64,000 bases of DNA from Chromobacterium sp. ATCC 53434 (GCF_002848345.1 NZ_CP025429.1:806001-870000); one strand, 5' to 3'; positions 41,955 to 50,175 are shown, counted from the stretch's first letter. A program made the numbers and translations. Notes: generated by a model not told the origin, from the letters alone.

Positions 41955-42476
41955 CTAGCGCTCCAGGATCGCCCGGCGGTGGCGGCGGAACACCCATTTT
42001 TCCCACATCAGCAGCGTGTCCTGATCGAAGGAGGCGCTGATGTCGGCCACCGCGAGAAAACGTTGTCCCATCGGCTGGCACAGCGTCACCTTGCCGTACA
42101 GGAACAGGCTGAGCGCCGAATCCGGGTTCGGATACAGCGACAGCAGCAGGGCTTGCCCGGGCTGCCAGGCCTGGTTGTCCTGCCAGGCCGCCGCGTGCAG
42201 CCCCAGGCGGCAGGGCGCGCAGGCCGGCCGGTCCGGGTGGCGCGCCAGCAGCGACACCTCCAGCGCCAGGTCCAGTTTGGCTTCCAGCCGCATCAACGCG
42301 GGGTTGGTGTCTTCCGGCGTTTCGCCGGGGGCCGCCAGCACGCGCATTGCCAAGCGGGTTTCGCGCTGCAGCCGGGGCGGGTAATCGCCATTCAGCGGCT
42401 GGGCGAGAAAGGGGAGCTCGGCGTCGAAGCTGACGGTGTCCAGCAGCGGCAGGGGGGAGACTTGTTTATCCGGCAT
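41955..42476 (-). CDS. Conserved-looking protein, possible atypical PilZ domain
   Basis: A 173-residue soluble protein with no signal peptide. Mostly beta-rich by eye in its second half (GQALLLSLYPNPDSALSLFLYGKVTLC, GQRFLAVADISASFDQDTLLMWEKWVF), which resembles the atypical PilZ-type c-di-GMP-related proteins of betaproteobacteria; the canonical RxxxR motif is not clear (RHPDRPACAPCR is a weak candidate). It starts 10 bases after serB on the same strand, so is probably co-transcribed with it. PilZ assignment is tentative. Confidence 0.65.
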   Translation of the reverse strand: MPDKQVSPLPLLDTVSFDAELPFLAQPLNGDYPPRLQRETRLAMRVLAAPGETPEDTNPALMRLEAKLDLALEVSLLARHPDRPACAPCRLGLHAAAWQDNQAWQPGQALLLSLYPNPDSALSLFLYGKVTLCQPMGQRFLAVADISASFDQDTLLMWEKWVFRRHRRAILER

Positions 42477-42485
42477 GGTCGTCGC

Positions 42486-43334
42486 TCAGTGATACAACCG
42501 CAGAATGGCGTCCAGGCCGCCGTGCTCGATGGCGATGTCGGCTTCGGCGCTGACGCGGGGCTTCGCATGATAGGCGATGCCGACGCCGGCCTCGTGCAGC
42601 ATCGGCAGGTCGTTGGCGCCGTCGCCGACCGCCAGCACCTGGCCGGGCGCCAGTCCCAGCGCGTCGCGGGTGGCGATCAGCAGCCTTCTCTTGGCTTCGG
42701 CGTCGACGATGTCGCCTACCAGCCGGCCGGTGAGACGGCCATCGACGATTTCCAGCTGGTTGGCGTAGGCCTGGTCCAGGCCGTAATCGGCTTTCAGCCG
42801 GTCGGTGAAGTAGGTGAAGCCGCCGGAGACCAGCAGCGTCCTGACGCCGTGCCGCTTGCAGGCGGCCAGCAGTTCCAGCGCGCCGGGATTCAGCCGCAGC
42901 CGCTGTTCGTACACTTGGCGCAAGGCGTCTTCCGGCAGCCCGGCCAGCAGCGCCACCCGTTCGCGCAGGGCGGCGGCGAAGTCCAGCTCGCCGCGCATCG
43001 CGCGCTCGGTGATCTCGGCCACCTGCGGCTTGATCCCCTTGATGTCGGCGATCTCGTCTATGCACTCGATATTGATCAGCGTCGAATCCATGTCGGAAAC
43101 CAGCAGACGGAAATCGGCGAAGCTTCGACCATCGTCGACGTAGGCGGCGTCGTAGCCGTGACGGCGACAGCGTTCGAGAACCTCGGCGCGCCGGGCGGGA
43201 TCGGCGCCGCGCATCCGCACCACGTCGATGCGCGGATGATCGCGGTGCGGCGCCTCCGCCAGGCCGGCGATATCGTCGATATGCAGCGGATCCGGCTGCG
43301 GGGCGAGTACGACCAGGGTTTTCAGTGTGCTCAT
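42486..43334 (-). CDS. serB: Phosphoserine phosphatase SerB
   Basis: A 282-residue haloacid-dehalogenase phosphatase, final step of serine synthesis. Nucleophile Asp81 and acid/base Asp83 lie in LVSDMDSTLINIECIDEIA; LLVSGGFTYFTDRLK (motif II) and AVGDGANDLPML (motif III) follow. The 80-residue N-terminal part is a regulatory-domain-like region, as in long SerB proteins. It precedes the PilZ-like gene and lies downstream of the bufferin operon on the same strand, about 70 bases away. Confidence 0.95.
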   Translation of the reverse strand: MSTLKTLVVLAPQPDPLHIDDIAGLAEAPHRDHPRIDVVRMRGADPARRAEVLERCRRHGYDAAYVDDGRSFADFRLLVSDMDSTLINIECIDEIADIKGIKPQVAEITERAMRGELDFAAALRERVALLAGLPEDALRQVYEQRLRLNPGALELLAACKRHGVRTLLVSGGFTYFTDRLKADYGLDQAYANQLEIVDGRLTGRLVGDIVDAEAKRRLLIATRDALGLAPGQVLAVGDGANDLPMLHEAGVGIAYHAKPRVSAEADIAIEHGGLDAILRLYH

Positions 43335-43407
43335 GGTGCGATAGGCGTCAAGACGGTTGCTTTCATTATGCCACGTCTTGCGCCGGCTGCCGCCCCGGTA
43401 TCTGCGC

Positions 43408-43878
43408 TCAGGCGGTCTTGGCGCAGCGTCCGGCGAGCCAGCGTTTGAGCGGGGCGTCGGCGGAGAGCAGGCCGGGTCCGAAGGCCAGCAGCACCAGCAG
43501 CTGGGCGCCCCAGAAATAGTGGAACTGGCGGGTGGCTTCGGTCAGGCCGGGATAGCTGATCACCGCCACCGCGTTCAGAATGAACAGGCCGGCGGCGGCG
43601 AAGCGTCCGCCCAGGCCCAGCGCCAGCAGCGAGGACAGGCCCAGCTCGCCGCAGGTGGCCATCACCGCCGCGACGGCCGGCGGCAGCAGCGGCACGTGGT
43701 ATTCGTCGGTGAACAGCGCCAGCGTGATGTCCCAGTCGTCTATCTTGGTCAGGCCGGAACGGAAGAAAACATCGAGCAGCCACAGCCTGAGAAGCAGCAA
43801 CACCAAGGGCTGCAGCAGGTCGGTATAGCGGATCAGCAGCCGGTAGGCGCAGACCGCGGGTCTGGCAATCGCATTCAT
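43408..43878 (-). CDS. bufD: DoxX-family membrane protein of the bufferin operon (BufD-like)
   Basis: A 156-residue inner-membrane protein with four predicted helices (LVLLLLRLWLLDVFF, AAVAAVMATCGELGLSSLLALGL, AAGLFILNAVAVIS, LLVLLAFGPGLL). DoxX proteins occur as the last gene of DUF2282-DUF692-DUF2063 operons. The reading frame is open further upstream, but the ATG at 43878 overlaps the bufC stop by 4 bases, which sets the start. Its role may be in redox or export support for the modified copper-binding peptides; this is inference from context. Confidence 0.88.
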   Translation of the reverse strand: MNAIARPAVCAYRLLIRYTDLLQPLVLLLLRLWLLDVFFRSGLTKIDDWDITLALFTDEYHVPLLPPAVAAVMATCGELGLSSLLALGLGGRFAAAGLFILNAVAVISYPGLTEATRQFHYFWGAQLLVLLAFGPGLLSADAPLKRWLAGRCAKTA

Positions 43879-44642
43879 TGGATATCTCCTTGTCCGGCGT
43901 CGATGGCGGCCAGCAGCGGCGGCTGGAACAGGCCCAGCAGCGCCGCCTGCAGATCGAAGCCGGCGTCTATGGCCTGGGCCCGAGGCGCGGCCTCGGCCAG
44001 CGTGGCGCCGCCGAACAGCGCGGCGTAAAAGGCGTGGCGGGCGTCGTCCAACGCCAAGGTCTTCACTTCTCCGCGCTCGCGGTAGACCAGCGCGTTTTCC
44101 GCCGGCAGCGCCAAGAGCCCGTCCAACGGCGCGTGTTCGCGATGGGCGCGCCAGATGCTGAGCGCCGGGCTGCCGGCGCGGCACAGCGCGACGTCGGGCA
44201 GCGGCCAAAAGCGCAGCGCTTCCCATTGCCCGGGCGCGAAGGCGGCCAGCGCCGAGGTGTCCAGCGCTTCGGCGTCGGCGGCGTAGTAGCTGCGGTGGAT
44301 CGCCCATTCGAGCCGGGCGACGTCGGCCAGATAGGGCAGCTCGCGGCAGGGTTCGAAGCCGGCGACGAAGTCGGCGAAACCGGCGCCGTAACGGTGCAGA
44401 TTGCCGCTGTCCGACCGATGGCGCTTGGCGTACTCGCGCGCCAGCGCGGTGAAGAAGTCCCCGCCGACCAGCTCGCGGCAGACCGGATGGCTGTGCGCCA
44501 GCGTGTCGATCAGGCCGATGCGGTAATTGTTGCGGTAGACCGCCAGCCCCGCCGGGGCCAGTCCCAACGCGGCGGCGGCGGGAGCTTGCGCTGGATCGGC
44601 GATCGCCTCCAGCAGCGCGTGCTGCCAGTCATGCCAGTTCAT
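43875..44642 (-). CDS. bufC: DUF2063 family protein (BufC-like RiPP partner)
   Basis: A 255-residue soluble protein. The N-terminal domain WHDWQHALLEAIADP, GLAVYRNNYRIGLIDTLAHSHPVCRELVG and YLADVARLEWAIHRSYYA identify DUF2063 (HvfC/BufC). Partners of this family bind the RiPP precursor and work with the DUF692 enzyme. Its start overlaps the bufB stop by 14 bases and its stop overlaps the bufD start by 4, so the three are translationally coupled. Confidence 0.92.
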   Translation of the reverse strand: MNWHDWQHALLEAIADPAQAPAAAALGLAPAGLAVYRNNYRIGLIDTLAHSHPVCRELVGGDFFTALAREYAKRHRSDSGNLHRYGAGFADFVAGFEPCRELPYLADVARLEWAIHRSYYAADAEALDTSALAAFAPGQWEALRFWPLPDVALCRAGSPALSIWRAHREHAPLDGLLALPAENALVYRERGEVKTLALDDARHAFYAALFGGATLAEAAPRAQAIDAGFDLQAALLGLFQPPLLAAIDAGQGDIQ

Positions 44643-45459
44643 CGCGGCTCTCCAGTATCGCCTGGGCCTTGGCGGCCTCGGCGCGCAGCTCGGCCAGCGG
44701 TGGGATGTCCAGGTCCCATTCGATCAGCGTAGGACGCGGGCCCAGCCGCTCGACGATCTCGCGGTAGAACCGCCAGACGCCGTCGTGCACCGGCTGGCTG
44801 TGGGTGTCCACCAGCATGCCTTCGCGTTCGCTGTAGCCGGCCAGGTGGATTTCGCCGATGGCGTCGGCCGGCAGCGCGGCCAGCACAGCGTCGGTGTCGG
44901 TGCCGAGGTTGATGCGATTGACGTAGAGATTGTTGACGTCCAGCAGCACGCCACAGCCGGTGTTGCGGACCAGCTCGGCCAGGAATTCGCCCTCGTTCAT
45001 CTCGTTGCCCGGAAATTCCACATAGCTGGACAGGTTCTCCAGCAGTATGGTCCGGCCCAGCGTGTCCTGGGTTTCCGCGACGTGGCCGGCGACGGCGTCC
45101 AGCGCGGCGCGGGTGTACGGTATCGGCAGCAGGTCGTTGACGTAGCGGTGCGGGGAGTGGTTGAACGACAGATGCTCCGACACCGCGGCGGGATTCACCT
45201 CGTCTATCAGCCGACGAAGCGAGGCCAGATGGCCGCGGTCCGGGCGCGCGGCCGAGCCGAGGCCCAGGCCGACGCCGTGCAGCGACAGCGGCCAGCGCGC
45301 GGCGACGCGGTGCAGCATGGCCAGCGGTGTGCCGCCGTCGAAGAAGTTTTCGCTGTGCACCTCGACCCAGCCCAGCGGAGGCAGGGTGTCCAGGACTTCG
45401 CGATAGTGAGGGGCGCGCAGGCCTATGCCGCAGGCCGCGGGAAGCGTGGTCAAGGTCAT
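44629..45459 (-). CDS. bufB: DUF692 multinuclear non-heme iron oxidase (BufB-like)
   Basis: A 276-residue TIM-barrel enzyme of the MNIO (DUF692) family, which installs oxidative modifications on cysteines of RiPP precursors. Metal-ligand motifs are in place: GWVEVHSENFF, AAVSEHLSFNHSP, LLENLSSYVEF, LLDVNNLYVNRIN, GEIHLAGYSE, DTHSQPVHDGVW and LIEWDLDIP. The upstream-open frame is not coding; the ATG at 45459 is used. It sits 58 bases after the second precursor gene. By analogy with described bufferins it should modify both BufA peptides. Confidence 0.94.
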   Translation of the reverse strand: MTLTTLPAACGIGLRAPHYREVLDTLPPLGWVEVHSENFFDGGTPLAMLHRVAARWPLSLHGVGLGLGSAARPDRGHLASLRRLIDEVNPAAVSEHLSFNHSPHRYVNDLLPIPYTRAALDAVAGHVAETQDTLGRTILLENLSSYVEFPGNEMNEGEFLAELVRNTGCGVLLDVNNLYVNRINLGTDTDAVLAALPADAIGEIHLAGYSEREGMLVDTHSQPVHDGVWRFYREIVERLGPRPTLIEWDLDIPPLAELRAEAAKAQAILESRDELA

Positions 45460-45517
45460 GCTGGTGTTCCGGGAGGAGGGCGGCCCGCGGGCATGCGGGC
45501 CGTCATGGGATCGGCGA

Positions 45518-45766
45518 TTACTTCGCGGACTTGCCGCCCAGCTTCTCGCAGCTGCCCTTGGCCACGTATTTCCAGTCGGCCGGGTCCTTGTCCACCTTGG
45601 CCTGGCCAGCGCAGGCATGGCTGCCGGACGCACAGTCGTTCTTGCCTGCCTGGGCGATGCCGAAGCACTTTTCCTTTTCCGCGGCGGCGGCCGGGGCGGA
45701 GGCGAGGGCGCCGATGGCGATGACGGCGCCGAGGGCGGATGCGATCAGGGCTTGGTTCTGTTTCAT
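45518..45766 (-). CDS. bufA: DUF2282 bufferin-type RiPP precursor, second copy
   Basis: An 82-residue peptide with a signal peptide ([23 protein letters not shown]) and four cysteines at 34, 45, 52 and 73. [12 protein letters not shown] and SHACAGQ are the DUF2282/BufA1 signature; the central cysteines are the expected sites of MNIO modification and copper binding in the periplasm. It follows its paralogue after 91 bases and has its own AGGAG ribosome-binding site. Confidence 0.93.
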   Translation of the reverse strand: MKQNQALIASALGAVIAIGALASAPAAAAEKEKCFGIAQAGKNDCASGSHACAGQAKVDKDPADWKYVAKGSCEKLGGKSAK

Positions 45767-45857
45767 GTCTGACTCCTGGTTTGGGACGCCCGGCGGCGGA
45801 GGCCGCCGTGTCCGGGCGTATGGTACTCAAAGCGGCCGGCCTTGCCAGCGGGGAAAA

Positions 45858-46109
45858 TCACATCGGTTTGGTTTGACCGCCCATTTGCTGGCAAGTGCCG
45901 GTCGGGACCAGCTTGAAGTCGGCCGGGTCGTTGTCGGTCTTGGCCTGTCCGGCGCAGCCGTGGCTGGCGGTCTTACAATCGTTCTGGCCGACCTTGGCGA
46001 TGCCGAAGCACTGGTCCTTGTCGGCGGCGGCGGCCGGAGCGGAGGCCAGCGCGCCGAAGGCGATCAGTGCGCCGAGAGCGGAAGCGATCAGAGTCTTGTT
46101 GCTGTTCAT
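45858..46109 (-). CDS. bufA: DUF2282 bufferin-type RiPP precursor, first copy
   Basis: An 83-residue signal-peptide-bearing precursor, first gene of the operon. Its four cysteines are at 34, 45, 52 and 73, exactly as in the second copy ([19 protein letters not shown]). The signal peptides are almost identical, whereas the C-termini differ ([12 protein letters not shown] against [11 protein letters not shown]), pointing to tandem duplication followed by divergence. An AGGAGAAAG site precedes the ATG. Confidence 0.93.
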   Translation of the reverse strand: MNSNKTLIASALGALIAFGALASAPAAAADKDQCFGIAKVGQNDCKTASHGCAGQAKTDNDPADFKLVPTGTCQQMGGQTKPM

Positions 46110-46432
46110 GACTTTCTCCTGGGTAGTTCGCCGGGATTGGCGAAGGCGACTGGGTCGCCGAAGTGGCGGATGCCTGCGGTCCTGTTGCGCTCAAGCATGA
46201 TCCGACATCCATTGAGTCGAGGCGGTCGGATACTTCTTACGCCGGGAGAGAAAAAAATCCGCGGCCAGGATCTTCGTGCCGGACGATTGCCACTTGTCAT
46301 CCGGTGCCGTTGCATCCGTGTTATAGCGCGGCTTTGCCGAAATAGTCCGAAGGCCCGGCCGAGGGGGCAGCATGAGGGAGGGGGGCGGGACCGCGGGCGC
46401 GGTCCCGGAAGGCATGGCGGCGTTGAGCGGCC
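46110..46432. other. 323-base region upstream of the bufferin operon
   Basis: No gene seen. On the minus strand a GTAAG element (46236-46240) and a CGACTC element (46214-46219), about 16 bases apart, could be the two parts of an ECF-sigma promoter for the buf operon, roughly 105-130 bases before the first bufA. A hairpin GGGACCGC-GGGC-GCGGTCCC lies at 46387-46406, 27 bases past the queE stop, and may end the que transcript. Short plus-strand frames here lack support. Confidence 0.45.
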
Positions 46433-47068
46433 TTAGCGGATATGAACCACTTTATGGGTCTGCACCGACAAGCGCCATTGCGGATGCGCCATGCAGTAGG
46501 CGATGGCGGCGCGGGTGTTGGCGGCGAGGTCGGGGCCGTCCATCGGCTGCAGATAGAAGGTGGCGAAGTCCAGGTGGGCGACGGTTTCCGGCAGCTGGGT
46601 CGCTTGCGGATAGACCAGCTTCAGCTCGTCGCCGCTGCGTTGTTTCAATTCGGCGCCGGCCTTCGGGCTGACGCAGATCCAGTCCAGTCCGGCCGGCGCG
46701 GCGACGGTGCCGTTGGTTTCGACGGCGATTTCGAAACCCCGGGCGTGCAGCGCGTCCACCAGCTCCGCATCCAGCTGCAGCAGCGGCTCGCCGCCGGTGC
46801 AGACCACATAGGGCGCGCCGCCGGCGTCCTTCGGCCATTCGGCGGCGATGCGGGCCGCCAGCGCGGCGGCGCCGTCGAATTTGCCGCCGTCGGGGCCGAC
46901 GCCGACGAAATCGGTGTCGCAGAACTGGCAAACGGCCTTGGCGCGGTCCTCCTCGCGGCCGGACCACAGATTGCAGCCGGCGAAGCGGCAGAACACGGCC
47001 GCGCGGCCGGCCTGACGGCCCTCGCCTTGCAGCGTGTAGAAGATTTCCTTGACGGTATAAGTAGTCAC
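46433..47068 (-). CDS. queE: 7-carboxy-7-deazaguanine synthase QueE
   Basis: A 211-residue radical-SAM enzyme of queuosine synthesis that contracts 6-carboxytetrahydropterin to 7-carboxy-7-deazaguanine. The cluster cysteines are Cys32, Cys47 and Cys50: a CX14CX2C motif (CNLWSGREEDRAKAVCQFC) rather than the radical-SAM standard CX3CX2C, as in the Burkholderia QueE group. FYTLQGEGRQAGRAAVF and CTGGEPLLQLD are also typical. The start is GTG at 47068, 16 bases after queD. Confidence 0.95.
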   Translation of the reverse strand: MTTYTVKEIFYTLQGEGRQAGRAAVFCRFAGCNLWSGREEDRAKAVCQFCDTDFVGVGPDGGKFDGAAALAARIAAEWPKDAGGAPYVVCTGGEPLLQLDAELVDALHARGFEIAVETNGTVAAPAGLDWICVSPKAGAELKQRSGDELKLVYPQATQLPETVAHLDFATFYLQPMDGPDLAANTRAAIAYCMAHPQWRLSVQTHKVVHIR

Positions 47069-47084
47069 AGCGTTTTCTCGCGGG

Positions 47085-48104
47085 TCACAACAAGGGCCAG
47101 CGCATGTCCTGGCGGAAATGCAGAGACACGCCGGCCTGCTCGTCTTCCATCAGGTCGATGCGGGCCAGCTCCGGCACCAGCGGCGCCAACTGGGCGTGCA
47201 CCCATTCCGCCACCGCGGCGTTGTCGCCGCGGCGCAGGCCGGGCAGCCGGTCCAGCGGATTGTGGTCCAGCTGGCGGTAGATCGGCTTGAAGCGGTCCTT
47301 GACGTCGCCGAAGTCGAGCAGCCAGCCCATCGTGCGGTCTATGTCGCCGGCCAGCATCAGCCGCACCAGATAGCTGTGGCCGGTGTAGGCGCCGTCGGCG
47401 CCGAAAGGCATCGCGCTTTCGAAACGCTGTTCCTTCCAGATGCGGAAGCGCTGGCCGTCGAACTGGCTGCCGGCGCTGTGCGTCTCGCGGACCTCGACCC
47501 AGGCGAGGCCGGGCACGGCGTTGTGCAATTCCCGGTACAGCCACTGGGCCAGCACCTCGCTGGTGGGGTTGTCCAGGCCGTCGATGTCGTTCAGGTAGCG
47601 GTGGTTGAGCCGCTGATGCAGCGGGGCCCAGGCGCGGGCCAGATCGTGCTGGCCGCTCAGGGCGGCGTCGGCGACGATGCGCACGCCGAAGCCGTGGCCG
47701 TGCAGCCGTCCGCATTTGTGGCCGGGCGGCACATGCGGCAGATGATGGGCGGCCTCGAACGACGCGTTCAGCCAGCTGAGCGCGCGGGCGCCGTCCAGCA
47801 TCACGCCGCGGTCGGGCGCGCCCTGCAGCATGACGGCCGCCGGGCGGGGCAGCGCGCCGGCGATGTGGCGCGCCAGCGCCAGGTCGTCGCAGGCGGGCAG
47901 GACGGCGTTCAGGTCGGCGTAGTCCAGCGGCGCCGCCGCGGCTTGCACGGCGGCCTGCAGCGCGGCCTGGTCGAGGCCTTGCGCCTCGCTGCGGACGGTG
48001 ACGCGGAAACTGTGGCCATGGGGCCGCGCGGCCTTGCCGGGGTCGGCAGGCAGCCGCCGGGCCGCCTCGAAGCCGGCGCCGGCGATCAGATAACAGGCGT
48101 GCAT
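47085..48104 (-). CDS. queD: QueD-like 6-carboxytetrahydropterin synthase, three PTPS modules
   Basis: At 339 residues it is nearly three times a usual QueD (about 120). Module A (about 5-105) has FEAARRLP, with the first zinc His replaced by Arg, and HGHSF (His30/31 region) but no catalytic Cys. Module B (about 112-225) has FEAAHHLP, KCGRLHGHGF (Cys131, His135, His137), NPTSEVLAQWLY and VRETHSAG, so it looks catalytic. Module C (about 231-330) lacks the first histidine and the Cys but has the GWLLDFGDVKDRFKPIYRQLDH helix that B lacks. It is in the queC-queD-queE operon, starting 1 base after the queC stop. Confidence 0.92.
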   Translation of the reverse strand: MHACYLIAGAGFEAARRLPADPGKAARPHGHSFRVTVRSEAQGLDQAALQAAVQAAAAPLDYADLNAVLPACDDLALARHIAGALPRPAAVMLQGAPDRGVMLDGARALSWLNASFEAAHHLPHVPPGHKCGRLHGHGFGVRIVADAALSGQHDLARAWAPLHQRLNHRYLNDIDGLDNPTSEVLAQWLYRELHNAVPGLAWVEVRETHSAGSQFDGQRFRIWKEQRFESAMPFGADGAYTGHSYLVRLMLAGDIDRTMGWLLDFGDVKDRFKPIYRQLDHNPLDRLPGLRRGDNAAVAEWVHAQLAPLVPELARIDLMEDEQAGVSLHFRQDMRWPLL

Positions 48105-48105
48105 A

Positions 48106-48810
48106 TCAATTTCCCCGCGCAGTCGTCCGGCAGCGTTCGACCAGCGGATCGGCGACGCCGGCGGCGGCGAAGCCCTGGGCGCGCAATTCGCATGACGCGC
48201 AGCGGCCGCAAGGCGGCACCTCGCCGTTGTAACAGGTGTGACTCCAGGACAGGGCTTCCATCGCGCCCACCTGTTGCGCCAGTGTGACAGTCTGGGCCTT
48301 GGACATATACATCAGCGGCGCATGCAGCTCGACCCGGCTGTCCATGCCCAGCCGCAACGCCACCTCCAGCGCTTTCAGCGTGTTCTCGCGACAGTCGGGG
48401 TAGCCGGAATAGTCGGTCTGGGCGACGCCGGTCACCAGATGGCGCGCGTCGCGGGTATAGGCGAAGGCGGCGGCGAAGGTCAGGAAGATCAGGTTGCGGC
48501 CCGGCACGAAGGTGTTGGGCAGCGCGTCGTCGGCGCGGGTGCCGGTTTCCGGCGCGATGGCGGCGTCGGTCAGCGCGTTGCCGCCGATGGCGGCGAAAGT
48601 GTCGATGGGCAGCACGGTCTGGCGCACGCCGGCGAGCGCGGCGATCTTGCGCGCGGCGTCCAGCTCGACGCGATGGCGCTGGCCGTAGTCGAAGGTCACC
48701 GCCTCGACATTGGCGGCGCCGAAGCGTTGCAGCGCCCAGTAAAGGCAGGTGGTCGAGTCCTGGCCGCCCGAGAGCACCACCAGGGCTTTTTCATTAGATG
48801 CTTGATTCAT
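48106..48810 (-). CDS. queC: 7-cyano-7-deazaguanine synthase QueC
   Basis: A 234-residue ATP-dependent enzyme that makes preQ0 from 7-carboxy-7-deazaguanine and ammonia. The PP-loop SGGQDSTTCLYWAL, FDYGQRHRVEL and the zinc-binding CYNGEVPPCGRCASC cluster are intact. The reading frame is open upstream, but the ATG at 48810 gives the family N-terminus (KALVVLSGGQDS). First gene of the que operon, so preQ0 synthesis from the QueD product is complete here; only queF/tgt functions lie elsewhere. Confidence 0.95.
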   Translation of the reverse strand: MNQASNEKALVVLSGGQDSTTCLYWALQRFGAANVEAVTFDYGQRHRVELDAARKIAALAGVRQTVLPIDTFAAIGGNALTDAAIAPETGTRADDALPNTFVPGRNLIFLTFAAAFAYTRDARHLVTGVAQTDYSGYPDCRENTLKALEVALRLGMDSRVELHAPLMYMSKAQTVTLAQQVGAMEALSWSHTCYNGEVPPCGRCASCELRAQGFAAAGVADPLVERCRTTARGN

Positions 48811-48938
48811 ATTCCGTCGAGAACAGTCGAGGGTTTGTGACGGCGCGTCGGGATCGGTCTCACCCGCCGCGCAAACCACTGATTTTAACCCACTATAGAC
48901 CTGGCGGGTGAGGGGATGGGGTTGTGGCTAAAATATGA

Positions 48939-48996
48939 CATATGGCATATGCGCAACGAGGGGATTTTTTTTGATTGCGATCATGACATGTTCATG
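48939..48996. promoter_or_regulatory. Inverted repeats upstream of the M35 metallopeptidase
   Basis: Two symmetric elements: CATATG-G-CATATG (48939-48951) and CATGA-CATGT-TCATG (48982-48996), 85-140 bases before the peptidase ATG in an AT-rich patch. Candidate binding sites for a regulator of this secreted protease; regulator unknown. Confidence 0.4.
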
Positions 48997-49080
48997 CAAT
49001 TAATGATCTGTGCATGATGACTGTGCACTTTATAACTTTTCGTGATGTACAAAGCATCCTGACAACAAAGGGAAAACAAT

Positions 49081-50175
49081 ATGGACAAGAGATTGCCAAT
49101 CGCCGCCGCAGCGTTGCTGCTGGTCGCTTCCGCCGCCCACGCCGCCGACCTGCAGGTCAGCCTGGGACAACCTGTGGTCAGCGCGGCCCAGGACGTCGAC
49201 GTGACGGTCAGCTATCGCAATACCGGCAAGGAGACGCTGCATGTCTACCGCTGGTTCGTGCCGGCGCAGCAGTTGCAGGAACAGTTTCTGGCGGTGAGCG
49301 TGGACGGCAAGCCGGCGGAATACCTGGGACCGCGTTACAAGCGGGTGGTGCCGTCGCTGCGCGATACGGTGGCGCTGGCTCCGGGCGCTTCGCTGAACGC
49401 CAAGGTGAGGGTGTCGGACTACTATGATCTGTCGAAGGCGGGCAAGCTGAGCGTGCGCTTCGAAAGCAGCGGCGGCAAAGTGCTGAACCGCAGCCTGCCG
49501 GCCGGCGTCAGCGCCAAGCAGGCCGCCCAGCCGCAGCAGGACGAGGCCATCGTCTCCAATGCGGTCGGCGCCTACAGCGCCGGCAAGGTCAGCCCGCTGC
49601 TGCAGCGTTCGCAGGCCGCCAAGCTGGAGTGGCAGGCGCTGGCCCGCAGCGCGGTCAGCGGCGTGACCTATGCCGGCAATTGCTCGGTCACCCAGCAGAA
49701 CCAGTCCCGGGACGGCGTGACCGCCGCCGGCTCGATGGCCGATGACGCCAACGCCTATCTGAACGGCACGCCGTCGGGCACGCCGCGCTACGTGACCTGG
49801 TTCGGCAAGTACAGCCAGGCAAACTGGAGCACCGCCAAGGCCCATTACGTCAAGATCAAGGACGCGCTGGACACCAAGCCGATCAAGCTGGATTGCAGCT
49901 GCACCGACGGCGGCACCTATGCCTACGTCTATCCGTCGCAGCCGTACACCGTCTATCTGTGCGGAGCGTTCTGGACGGCGCCGACCAAGGGCACCGACTC
50001 CAAGGGCGGCACGCTGGTGCACGAGTTGTCGCACTTCACCGTGGTGGCGGGCACGCAGGACCATGTCTATGGTCAGGCCGGCGCCAAGAATCTGGCCAAG
50101 AGCAGCCCGTCCCAGGCGCTGGACAACGCCGACAACCACGAGTACTTCGCCGAGAACACCCCGGCGCAGCAGTAA
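49081..50175 (+). CDS. Secreted M35-type (aspzincin) metalloendopeptidase
   Basis: A 364-residue exported protein: signal peptide (LPIAAAALLLVASAAHA), an N-terminal beta-sandwich-like propeptide (about 22-165) and a C-terminal lysine-specific-type metallopeptidase domain. The zinc motif is HELSH in GGTLVHELSHFTVV, followed by a DNADNHEYF segment whose Asp supplies the third ligand in aspzincins. Cysteines pair-able within the catalytic domain are present. Related proteases (for example AsaP1 of Aeromonas) are toxins, so a virulence or antagonism role is possible. A terminator follows at 50193. Confidence 0.92.
   Translation: MDKRLPIAAAALLLVASAAHAADLQVSLGQPVVSAAQDVDVTVSYRNTGKETLHVYRWFVPAQQLQEQFLAVSVDGKPAEYLGPRYKRVVPSLRDTVALAPGASLNAKVRVSDYYDLSKAGKLSVRFESSGGKVLNRSLPAGVSAKQAAQPQQDEAIVSNAVGAYSAGKVSPLLQRSQAAKLEWQALARSAVSGVTYAGNCSVTQQNQSRDGVTAAGSMADDANAYLNGTPSGTPRYVTWFGKYSQANWSTAKAHYVKIKDALDTKPIKLDCSCTDGGTYAYVYPSQPYTVYLCGAFWTAPTKGTDSKGGTLVHELSHFTVVAGTQDHVYGQAGAKNLAKSSPSQALDNADNHEYFAENTPAQQ

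Noticed and set aside
46163..46345. Short plus-strand frame upstream of the bufferin operon
   Set aside because: No start signal, no recognisable sequence, and it covers the expected promoter of the buf operon.
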